Of a stretch of DNA of 64,000 nt, positions 54,964 to 64,000 are shown piece after piece. Position 1 is the stretch's first letter. Every line of letters starts with the position of its first letter. A program made the position numbers and the translations under genes. The DNA comes from Coptis chinensis (lineage: Eukaryota > Streptophyta > Magnoliopsida > Ranunculales > Ranunculaceae). The DNA lies in the NCBI GenBank assembly GCA_015680905.1, contig CM027380.1, positions 55,817,001 to 55,881,000 on the forward strand. The letters are read 5' to 3'. The notes beneath the pieces are model-generated. The model worked only from the letters and a program-made list of their open reading frames with translations, did no database searches and had not been told where the DNA came from.

Positions 54964-55875
54964 TTAAACATCCTCCTCCTCATTAAAGATATGAGGTTCC
55001 TTCGCATCCTGCCAGTCCATTATAACTTGCCAAGCTTGCCGCCATTTATCATCTACTAATGCTAACCTGTTAAGTGTTATTATGTCTGATGGGATGTACG
55101 GGGCGACCAAATAAGGCTGCACCTGCCATCCCAGCCAAGTCATTATTCGCAATGAGCGAACCACCCTATTGGTGGGTCTCATGACTTCAACCCTTTTCCA
55201 ATCTGTGAATTGTGCACAGAATACAGGTAAACAACTACGCATGATGCGGCTTACCAACACAGGCATAAGAAGATACTTACGCCTCATGGTTTGGGCTCTC
55301 TTAAGACTAGTGACCAAAACTCGGGGAATGTCATAGCGGCGACGTCCCTCAGCTAAAGCGAGGAAAATGTCACCAGCAGTATTGTTTGCAGAAATGAACT
55401 GCCATTCCCCCAAAATATTCATCAGGATGAATAACATGGTGGTGCCTACGTTTAAGGAAAGGCTACCAAGGGCAATGCTATATCGCCCCTGGTCCATTAC
55501 TCGAAATACCCCTCCCCCATAATAATCATGGAAATATGTATAATCATAAAGATATGCATTATCAGTCATATATGCCCATGTGTGAACAGGATCAGGTATT
55601 GGTATTCCTAAAACTAAGGCGACCAAATTTTTATTGAATTCATGTGTCGTGTCATCGACTACGACGGAGAATTCTTGATCTCCATCCTGATTACAATAGA
55701 ATTTAACGTGGTCATAGAAATAAGCAGTAAGTTGTGGTGAATATGACTCGTCATCACTTACCAGTAGATGACGCCATCCTAACTGCAGGATCCTGTGTCG
55801 GAACCAGTGTCCATAGGTCTCGGTGCCCAACACATCTTCGAAAGACTGTTCAGGTATGACTACAGGAGATGTCAT
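54964..55875 (-). CDS. E6 ORF B: Athila-type accessory protein, 303 codons open
   Basis: Starts MTSPVVIPEQSFEDVLG; this ATG is shared with E5. In order: ETYGHWFRHRILQLGWRHLL, SDDESYSPQLTAYFYD, DGDQEFSVVVDDTTHEF, LVALVLGIPIPDPVHTW, TDNAYLYDYTYFHDYYGGG, FRVMDQGRYSIALGSLSLNV, the hydrophobic TTMLFILMNILGEWQF, DIFLALAEGRRRYDIPRVLV, RRKYLLMPVLVSRIMR and an acidic C-terminus FNEEEDV. It resembles ORF A in its N-terminal 110 residues. No signal peptide, no convincing membrane anchor and no catalytic motif are seen, so calling it an envelope protein is not supported. Function unknown. Confidence 0.78.
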   Translation of the reverse strand: MTSPVVIPEQSFEDVLGTETYGHWFRHRILQLGWRHLLVSDDESYSPQLTAYFYDHVKFYCNQDGDQEFSVVVDDTTHEFNKNLVALVLGIPIPDPVHTWAYMTDNAYLYDYTYFHDYYGGGVFRVMDQGRYSIALGSLSLNVGTTMLFILMNILGEWQFISANNTAGDIFLALAEGRRRYDIPRVLVTSLKRAQTMRRKYLLMPVLVSRIMRSCLPVFCAQFTDWKRVEVMRPTNRVVRSLRIMTWLGWQVQPYLVAPYIPSDIITLNRLALVDDKWRQAWQVIMDWQDAKEPHIFNEEEDV

Positions 55876-56762
55876 CTTAACTACTCTTTGAACAGTTCCA
55901 CAAAAAATCTTGGAATGACCCTGTGAAAATTGGAAATTTCCGCGTTCACAAAAGGAAGAAGCCGCGTCTTGGCGCCAGAGGGCGGTGGCGGCGGTCTCTT
56001 GTGTAAAGATCGCGATTTGATGTTATGGCGTGGGTCGCGCTTTGGTATGAGGGTGGGTAATTTCTAGGGCCAGAGCCGAGGATGGGTCGCTTTCATTATG
56101 AGGGCGGTCGCTCGACAAAATTCAAAAAAAAAGTAAAAGGTGCAAGCCGCTCGACAAAAGCGCAGCGCCGTAAGTTTTTGAAACCGGAGTTTAGAGCAAA
56201 AAAGAAGGTAAAACTTGGAGTGGATGGTGCGGGATGATGGTGGGATGTATTGTGGTTTGTTAGTGTAGAAAGGATGGAGTTTAAATAGGTTAGAGCTTCC
56301 AAAACGAATCGAAGTTCCCTATTTGTTTGAAGGCAATTTCCGAAATAGGAAAATTCCCAAAACCGAAAACGAAACAAGCCATTTTCATGATTTCCTAAAA
56401 ATCCCGGTATCTTTCATCTTTGGATTTAGAATAGTAACTTCTAAACTCTCCTAGATTTCATGCTACCACCACACAAGTCATAGATATGCCGACATCGGCC
56501 AAATTATCAACCTTTCCTCCAAGACAACTTAACATATATATGATCAGATAACGACTTATGCTCGGTCTAAATATTTCCACCCCCAAACAAGTCGGGAAGG
56601 TGGGATAAATGATAAAACAAGCAAGTACTCAAAAAAAATAACCAATTATATTAAAAATAAAATAAAATATAAATCCAAACAACATTAAATAAACACATTA
56701 CTATTTAAATTTAACTCTTGAATTAAAATCCTTCTAATAAAACGAAATTATGAAATAACAAC
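55876..56762 (-). other. E6 spacer between ORF A and ORF B
   Basis: GC-rich leader repeats at 55965-56165, TATA-like TATTTAAA at 56280-56287 (about 405 bp before ORF B), and an internal G-tract at 56577-56590. Same order as in E2, E3, E4 and E5. Confidence 0.65.
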
Positions 56763-57940
56763 GAACTCAGTTGGGGTGAACACCTAGTTTTGTGATGATG
56801 ATGGACCCCGAGATGGAGATTAGCTCGGGATGGAGAATGACTTGAACCATCTCGTCCTTCGGGCGACGATGCTCATGCTGTCGGACTCGGCCGAAACAGA
56901 GTCCTCCACGGTGGCATCGCGTCAGAAGCATCTCTATTCGAACAAGCGTTGGGCTTCCATCTCGCATCGAAGTAATCGTGATACCGGGTTTGTTGTTCTT
57001 TGGTGGATAGTCTCCATGTTATACAAGATATCGTCCAGAATGCCTTCGAGCATTTCAAATCTCCTCTGAAGATTCCCTTGCTTCTTTTGAACTACTATCT
57101 GTCTATTTCGGATATCTCCACAAATACCATAAACGCACCGCAAGGCAGTTTGCAACACTTGCATGCGTTCTACATTAGAATTACACTTCTCTAATGCATC
57201 TTCATCCATCCATGTCATATCTTCCCTTTCATCCTCCGACTCATCCATTTTTTCTTCAGACAACGGCCAAGTCTCTTGGATGCAATCCGAATAGATACTT
57301 GCATTAGAATGCAATTTGATCTTAGTAGGAGTAGATCTTGCGACAGCTCTAAAGGAGAGCATGATCTTAGTGATCAATACGGGAAGAGGCGCTAAACTCT
57401 TCCCCACTCCTCGAATCACATTAAACATTAAATCAAGGATGCAAAAATTATACTTTGTTTGCAAAATCCAGAGAACGCGCACATTGCAGCCGATATCATC
57501 GACTTTGTCTTTCCAGGGGCGTTCCTACCAATCCACTGAGCTACAGCCAGTTGATTGGTTCTCAGGGTGGTCTGGCGGACGCAATGGGATGTCGGATTGT
57601 ATTCACCCTCCACGACAGTATCCTTCATCAAAGCAGGAACTCCAGTATACTGGGATTCCTGAATTGTCGTTACTAGGTTGCTTTCAAGCGTAATTCCTAA
57701 CAGTTCAGCTAACAACTGTCGCGTTACTTCTCTCCGCGTTCCTCCTAACTTTATGAAAATCCTATCCCCTTCCAATTCTCGCTTTTTATAAAACTGTTCT
57801 ACCAAATCATAGTGATAGAACTCCTCAGTTGAGTACCACAGTCCGTTCCAATGTCTCTTGAACATCTCCGCGTCGTAAAATGGCGCGAAACTGTCGGAAG
57901 CAAACGCGTGTTCCGGCAAAATTCTACGTCATAGCGCCAT
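56763..57940 (-). pseudogene. E6 ORF A
   Basis: Start ATG at 57938-57940. Long readable parts are 57428-57919 (PEHAFASDSFAPFYDAEM, WNGLWYSTEEFYHYDLVEQF, LEGDRIFIKLGGTRREV, LLAELLGITLES, RQTTLRTNQLAVAQWIGRN) and 56934-57482 (FNVIRGVGKSLAPLPVLI, LHSNASIYSDCIQETW, ERMQVLQTALRCVYGICGD and a coiled-coil-like RRFEMLEGILDDILYNME). Accessory protein of unknown function with few breaks. Confidence 0.8.
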
Positions 57941-58984
57941 TGAAATTTCTTAGACTACTAATGGTTTGTAGACTGTGGGGGAGGCGAGTTTTGAAGAAAA
58001 CTACTAAAAACAGCGTTGGTGGCGGTGGTGGTGGTGGTGGAAACTATAATTGTTGGCTGTTTTTCGAAGTTGGGTTGGTGGTGATGATTGTTTAGAGAAG
58101 ATTTAGGTGGATTTGATTTCCTTGGTGTAGGTGTAGTTAGGTTTTCTTCCCTCTCTCTATATTTATTTTTTTTTATTTTGGTTTCCAAAATTTAATTTAA
58201 CTTGTAACCGGCGGTTTGGGATTGAAGTGGAAACACTGTGCGTGCGGGTTGGGAAGGAAGGAGACGCCGCACGCGCAAGCGCGGGTTGGGCCCAAGCCCA
58301 GTTTGAATTCCGAAATTTTCGATTTTTCGCGCAAATTCAAACTCAATTTGCCGCTTCGTTACTGGCCCGATTTTGGCGAATGAGTTATGGAAATGATCAG
58401 TAGAGAATTTCCAATCCAATGATCCATAAAACACTCAATTCCAACCATGGGTGACGTATAAGAGGGTGGAAGAACGCCTCGAAGTGCGTGTGTGACGTAA
58501 GTTATGCGAACGAAGGAAATCTTAGTTTAGATTACGTCAACCCAATTGAACTAATGGGCCTAAACAAAACCAATGGGAAGTTCGAACAATCCCGATGGAA
58601 AGATCGACTGCCTACCCCCAAACAAATTTTTAAACACAAAATTTGTTTACAACGTGGGTCGTTTTAAAGTCAGATTCCCAAGACTTGTTGGATTGCTATT
58701 TCTATGATTTTAAGAATTTTAATTTTATTTTTATATGTTTATTATAAGAAACACGAAAAACAATAAATACATAATTCACTCCATAGAGGATCATGACTCA
58801 AAACCGAGAAAACATGCAAAAGTGGAAAACGCGGAATTATGTAAACTGTGGACTTAGGATCCGGTACTTATAGCCACACACTCCATAGGGAGGGCCCGGT
58901 TACCTGAATGGTGTACTTATCAGTATATGGAAATGAAAGTAAGTACACCAAATGACAAGGGTCAGTCCTCATAGACAGGGTCCT
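57941..58984 (-). other. E6 spacer between integrase and ORF A
   Basis: Noncoding. Contains a GGT repeat near 58018-58040, the site II-like TTGGGCCCAAGCCCA at 58286-58300, the internal G-tract at 58611-58625, and, shortly after integrase, the GTACTTAT stretch (58864-58871) at the donor-like position seen in E2 and E4. Confidence 0.65.
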
Positions 58985-60170
58985 GTAAAAGGACTTCCTC
59001 TACATCGAGGGGGACGAAGTTAAGAAAAAATGTTTTAACCGTTGACCATTAACCTGAAAGGTACTATTATCATTTGGATTTACCAAGGTGATTGCCCCGT
59101 AAGGGGTGACTTCAGTAACTAGAAAAGGGCCAGACCAACGGGTTTTTAGTTTGCCTGGGAAAACATGTAGACGGGAGTTGTAAAGCAAAACCTTTTGACC
59201 GACCACAAACTCTTTGCGCAAGATATGCTTATCATGAACACGTTTCATGTTAGCTTTATAATCCTTCGCGAGATCGTACGAATCGCTACGGATTTCTTCA
59301 AGCTCATTCAATTGCAACTTGTGTTTGACACCTGCCTCATCAATATTGAAGTTAAGGCTTTTTATAGCCCACAGAGCACGGTGCTCTAATTCAACGGGAA
59401 AATGACATGGTTTCCCAAAAACAAGTATAAAGGGAGACATACCTATAGGAGTTTTGAAAGCAGTTCTATACGCCCATAAGGCATCCGATAGGCGCTTTGA
59501 CCAGTCTTTCCTATCGGGTTTACATTGTTTCTAAAATCTTTTTGATTTCCTATTAGAAACTTCTACTTGTCCGCTAGTTTTGTGGATGATAAGGAGTTGC
59601 TACTTTGTGTGTAACTCCATACTTTTTCACTAGGGATGCAACAACTCTATTGCTTTAGGAAAAAATGTGTTCCACCATCACTAATGATGGTCATTGCTAC
59701 GCAAGCTAGGGCCTCTATCCATTTAGACCACGTAGTCCACGGCAACTAGAATATAAATGAAACCGTGGGAAACCGGAAAGGACCCATGAAATCAATGCCC
59801 CAAACGCCGAAAAATTTCTAACGATCAAGATTGGATTTAATGGCATCATATTACGTTCGTAATTAAGCCCAAGTTGTTGGCAACGATACACGCGTCTTGC
59901 AATGCACTTGGGCATCCTTAAAAAGGGTAGGCCAATAAAATCCACAGAACTTTAGCGGCTGTTTTCATCCCACTAAAATGTCCACCACACTCTTTTGTCA
60001 TGGCAGAACGATAGAACTTCATTATATTCCCACCGGGAATACAACATTTTAATAATCTGATCCGCACAATACTTAAAAAGGTAGGGCTCATCCCAAAGAG
60101 TATAACTTAACTCTAGCCAAAAACTTTTTATGTTCATTCCTTGACCAATTATAAGGCATAACATCAGCCG
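58985..60170 (-). pseudogene. pol: E6 integrase
   Basis: C-terminal part open at 59000-59440: [40 protein letters not shown] and [19 protein letters not shown]. The core and zinc-finger parts to the right are readable in pieces ([13 protein letters not shown]-like). No chromodomain. Several breaks. Confidence 0.85.
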
Positions 60171-61560
60171 CTAGATAATTTACAATGTCAAAGATACCAT
60201 GGTCTTTGAAAAATGGCATACGATGCTCATCGGGGAAAAGAGTCCGGTATGGACTCAGAATCACTCTGATCGTCGTTTGTGAGTCTAGATAAGTGGTCGG
60301 CAACTACGTTTTCGACCCCTCTTTTGTCCTTTATTTCTAATGTGAACTCTTGCAAGAGAAGGATCCATCGGATTAATCTCTGCTTAGCATCCTTCTTTGC
60401 AAGAAGGTACTTAAGGGCTGCATGGTCCGTGTAAACTAAAGTTTTAGAACCAACCAAATAAGGACGAAACTTATCTAAAGCATAAATGACGGCTAAGAAT
60501 TCTTTTTCTGTAGTTGAATAATTTCGTTGAGCATCGTTTAATGTTTTACTAGCATAATAAATGACAGTGGACTTATTATCTAGTTTTTGTCCCAAGACTG
60601 CACCCACTGCATAGTCACTAGCATCACACATGAGTTCGAAAGGTTTAGACCAATCGGGAGGCTGTATAATTGGTGTAGAGGTTAGGGCGGCTTTTAAAGT
60701 TTCAAAAGCCTGCTTACAGTTAAAATTAAAATAAAAGATTGCATCTTTCAAAAGCAGATTAGTTAAAGGCCTAGCTATTTTCGAGAAGTCTTTAATAAAT
60801 CGCCTATAAAAACCTGCATGGCCTAGAAAGGCTCTAATATCATGGACAGTCCGTGGTTTAGGTAGAGTCGCTATCTTATCTAGTTTGGTCTTATCCACTT
60901 CGATGCCATCCCTAGATACAATGTGACCTAGTACTATGCCCTTTTTTAACATGAAATGACATTTTTCCCAATTTAAAACTAGACTCTTCTCTTCACACCG
61001 TGTCAAAACCTTAGATAGGTTAGACAGGCAGTCAGTGAAAGAGTCTCCATAGATAGAAAAATCATCCATGAATATTTCCATGAAACGCTCTACCATGTCA
61101 CTAAATATATGAAGCATACACTGCTGGAAGGTACCAGGAGCATTACAAAGGCCAAAAGGCATTCGTTTATAGGTGTATGTTCCAAAAGGACATGTAAAGG
61201 TAGTCTTTTCTTGGTCATCAATATCAATAATAATTTGGAAATAGCCAGAGTAGCCATCCAAAAAACATTAAAAAGCATGACCAGCTAGACGTTCTAGCAT
61301 CTGATCAATAAACGGTAATGGAAAATGATCCTTTCGTGTCATGGCATTTTAATGTCTGTAATCAATACAGATCCTCCATTTCATAGGACCATGTGTGGCA
61401 ACATAGTCACCCTTTCCGTTACGAACCATGGTAACTCCTGATTTCTTAGGAACTACATGAATGGGGCTTACCCATTCGCTATCAGAGATGGGGTATATGA
61501 TACCGCGATCGAAAGTAATCGTAAAGACTTCTTCCCTAACCACCTCTTTCATGGCAGGGG
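60171..61560 (-). pseudogene. pol: E6 RT and RNase H
   Basis: The best preserved pol in the window, with a 344-codon open stretch: [57 protein letters not shown] (active site), [37 protein letters not shown], then RNase [41 protein letters not shown] and [20 protein letters not shown]. The N-terminal RT part (61349-61552) has SEWVSPIHVVPKKSGVTMV and MKWRICIDYRH. A few breaks. Confidence 0.9.
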
Positions 61561-62480
61561 TTCAAGACGGCGAGATTCGCGAGAAGTCTTCGTGTTATCC
61601 TCCAAATGGATACGATGAGTGCAAACATTAGGGTCAATTCCCTTAATGTCAGCTAGGGACCAACCAATCGCAGACCGATGTTCCCTAATCACCCGGATTA
61701 AACATGTCTCTTCATCCATAGATAACAGAGAAGATATAATTACCGAATGACTACCATCCGGATCGAGTTGAATATATTTTAACTCTGGGGGAAGGGGTTT
61801 AAGCACTGGGGTGGAAGGAAAATCAATAGATGTTTCGTCGGGGTCCTCATTTTGCATAATGAATACTTGCTTAGGTAGCAAGTCTTCATACTCAATATGT
61901 GGAGCAACCGAAGTGTCTACAATTGGTGTGGACTCAAGGATGGTGTTGACTTCCTCTAAGTAGGAGTCATTTACAAAATCTGACTTTCTAAAAGAAAGGA
62001 ATTTGTACATATTGTTTTAGGAAGCGTGTTGTTAAAATAATCTTGAGCTAAGCTCTCGATCATGCTAATCTCCCTATCTATATAGGCGAATCCGGGTAGC
62101 TGTTTCATCATTTTAAAACATTTACCTCAATTGTAAGATGGCCAAAAGATAAGGACATCTTACCATCGCGACAATTAATAAGTCGTTGGCGGTTGCTAAA
62201 AGGGGCACCCTAAAATGATCGGTACAGAGTTATTAGCGACTTCTGTATCGAGGATAACAAAATCAGCAGGGATAGTAGAAATCCTGAACTTTAACAAGCA
62301 CGTTTTCCACTACACCCCTTAGGATACTTAATAGACACGTCCGCTAATTGCAATGTTATTTTTGTAGGTTGCATTTCTGTAGACCTATTTGTTTATACAA
62401 GTAATACGGGAGTAAGTTAACACTCGCCCCGGGTCTAATAAAGCGGTCATCGTGTGGGAATCTCCTAAGGTGCATTTTAC
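61549..62480 (-). pseudogene. pol: E6 protease region and RT linker
   Basis: The open part 61549-62010 is the linker: KFLSFRKSDFVNDSYLEEVN, LPKQVFIMQNEDPDETSID, LPPELKYIQLDPDGSHSVI and EHRSAIGWSLADIKGIDPNV. The protease itself lies at about 62040-62470 and is broken, with residual matches around the DLG site and flap. Confidence 0.82.
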
Positions 62481-64000
62481 AATGGGGGCGACCGGGGGTC
62501 CTTGTACTTAACAATTCCATTATTTTCGGATAAAGTTGGAAATTGTTCAGTTAAAAAGGCGTCTTTAGGTATGTTGGTCTTACGCCTAGTAGTGCACAAC
62601 TCTTTAAGAAACTTAGCGTGATTAGGTAGCTTTTTAATAGCTTCGAGAAAAGGAAGGTTTATCGTTAGATTTTTGAAAACGTTCCTAATCTCCTCGAAGT
62701 TGGTATCCCTGGTTAGCATGGCTAATTTTTTAGGGAATGGTGGTTTTGCTCTATATTTAGCGTATGGCTCGACTTGATGTGTAACCTTGGCTTTCTGTTT
62801 CTTAGGTTGTGGTTTAACTGGTACCTCTACAGTGGTAGGTTCTTCAGTTTCTATTTTAGTATCTAGTTCGATATCCGGTGTAGGGAGTACTGATGGGGTA
62901 ACTATAGGCATAGTTACTTTGTTATCAACCACTTTTCCAAAGCGGAGAGTGGTGATGGCATTTAGGTCACCTACTATTGTCGTTTCCGTACTAGTATTAC
63001 CGTTTACCTCAAAGGCTGTGTTTGTTGTTTTAGGGTTTGGTATCGCTTGTCCTGGAAACACGCCTTTTGGTTGGGCTTTCTCTTGGGCTAACTGTTGTAT
63101 GCCCTGATTTATGGATTGTAATATCTGTTGGTTTGATTGAGTCATTGATTGGAAAAGTTGTTGGGTAACTCAGTATAAAAGGCGTCGATCACGGTCCGGT
63201 TGTGTAGGTGTAGTAGTCACAGGTGGTGCATTTGGAACTATCTCACGTTGATTATTTATGGGTGGGTTTTGATAGTTACAATTGTTAACGGAACGATACC
63301 TCTATTGGTATTATAATTATTATAATTATTCTGACCTTGTGCTACACCTTGTCGTGGTTCAAGCTTGGTTGTTATAATTATTATAATTTCCCCGACCTTG
63401 TCCCCGTCCTTGCCTAGGTGGAGCTTGATTACGAGTTGTTTGTTTGCCTAACATTTTGGTTATTAAACCACGAGTTGTAACTTGTTGATTGTTTCGCCAA
63501 CTAAAGTTGGGATGTTGTCTCCATGGGGCATTAGGAATAGCATAGTTATTAATGGAGCAAACATTATCTTGCTCTCTAATTGTTGTTGTTCATAGGCGAG
63601 AGGACAATAGAGTCAGGGTGCTCGGGACTCAAACAGAAATTACATGGGTTGGAGTTGACATTCATGACGGGGAATAGGCTTTTGTTGAATAGAAATAGCC
63701 TCTACTTTTTAGTTAGAGATTCGATTAAATTTTTAAGTTCGGATCGGGTTTCATCTCAAACATACCGTGCCTTAAGCTGTTGAAGATGAACTAGCAAAGC
63801 GGGGATATCATCACACCCCCCAATTGTTATTGCGTTTAGTTTGTTCTTCTTCTAAAAATTTGTAAGCCTCTCGAGGCTCCTTTACTTAGGAAACTACCCC
63901 ATTCATTATGTCAAGGACTTCTTTATGGTGATGTTGAAGTCCTTTGAAAAGGCACTAACTAACGTGTCTTTTGCTAGGTTATGGTGTGGACACTCTATTA
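62477..64000 (-). pseudogene. gag: E6 gag (partial, cut by window end)
   Basis: The protease-proximal part (62477-63145) is open: QQILQSINQGIQQLAQEKAQ, EPTTVEVPVKPQPKKQKAKV, FKNLTINLPFLEAIKKLPNH. To the right are the Asn/Tyr-rich tail (about 63230-63470), the CCHC region (about 63640) and the NGGSFLS block (about 63890). The N-terminal part lies outside the window. Broken. Confidence 0.85.

Larger units (their letters stand above)
51667..64000 (-). mobile_element. E6: Athila-like element running off the right edge
   Basis: Minus-strand copy inserted in E3. From left: 3' LTR, polypurine tract, 3' noncoding region, ORF B (open, 303 codons), ORF A, spacer, integrase, RNase H, RT, protease, gag. 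The 5' LTR is outside the window. Gag-pol is broken several times, but one 344-codon stretch of RT-RNase H (60227-61261) is open. No LTR pair is available for dating. Confidence 0.92.

Noticed and set aside
54964-57940. Calling ORF A or ORF B an envelope gene
   Set aside because: The position after pol fits, but I see no signal peptide, furin-like site or clear membrane anchor in either protein. Accessory protein of unknown function is the supportable call.
1-64000. Host protein-coding or tRNA gene
   Set aside because: Nearly every stretch aligns to one of the retrotransposon copies or the LINE; the only unassigned parts are the 80 bp near 20883-20965 and the novel part of the E5 frame.

Overview
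The window is plant nuclear DNA, most likely from a dicot. It is AT-rich and made almost wholly of nested retrotransposons. I see no host protein gene, tRNA, rRNA or CRISPR array. The plant assignment rests on three things: Athila-like Ty3/gypsy elements with a primer-binding site resembling the tRNA-Asp complement, a plant-type L1 LINE with a DUF4283/CCHC ORF1, and an ORF2 ending in a zf-RVT plus RNase H tail. I cannot name the species.

At least six, probably seven, copies of one Athila-like family are stacked in both orientations. I call them E1 to E7. E1 (+, 1-3165, right end only) sits inside ORF B of E2. E2 (-, 3166-20882) is also split by a LINE (8714-15108), and itself sits next to a plus-strand scrap, E7 (about 20888-21270). 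E3 (-) is the host for three younger copies: E4 (+, 22131-35224, duplication CCTTT) lies in its 3' LTR, E5 (-, 36004-48536, duplication ACTAA) in its 3' noncoding region, and E6 (-, from 51667 past the window end) between its ORF B and ORF A. LTRs are 1475-1488 bp with TGATAA/TTATCA ends. By eye the LTR pairs of E4 and E5 differ by about 3% and 2-3%, which suggests roughly a million years under commonly used plant rates.

The family layout, read in element sense, is: LTR, PBS, GC-rich leader, gag (CCHC knuckle, then an N/Q/Y/G-rich tail), protease, RT-RNase H, integrase, spacer, ORF A, spacer, ORF B, about 1.6 kb of 3' noncoding DNA, polypurine tract, LTR. All gag-pol regions are broken fossils. 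A few reading frames after pol are still open: ORF A of E2 (283 codons), ORF B of E6 (303 codons), and a unique 251-codon frame in E5, an apparently non-autonomous copy in which I see no RT or integrase.

The part worth attention is the region after pol, which looks like a repeated module. ORF A and ORF B look like divergent duplicates. A G-tract (TTTGGGGGTGG type), the same as the polypurine tract beside the 3' LTR, recurs at four fixed places per element. A TATA-like box lies 350-470 bp before ORF B in all five copies that show the region. GC-rich CGCG repeats precede both gag and ORF B. A 132-139 nt intron-like unit follows the ORF B stop. Together these suggest separate expression of the two accessory ORFs and origin by module duplication. 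That is inference; the motifs themselves are visible.
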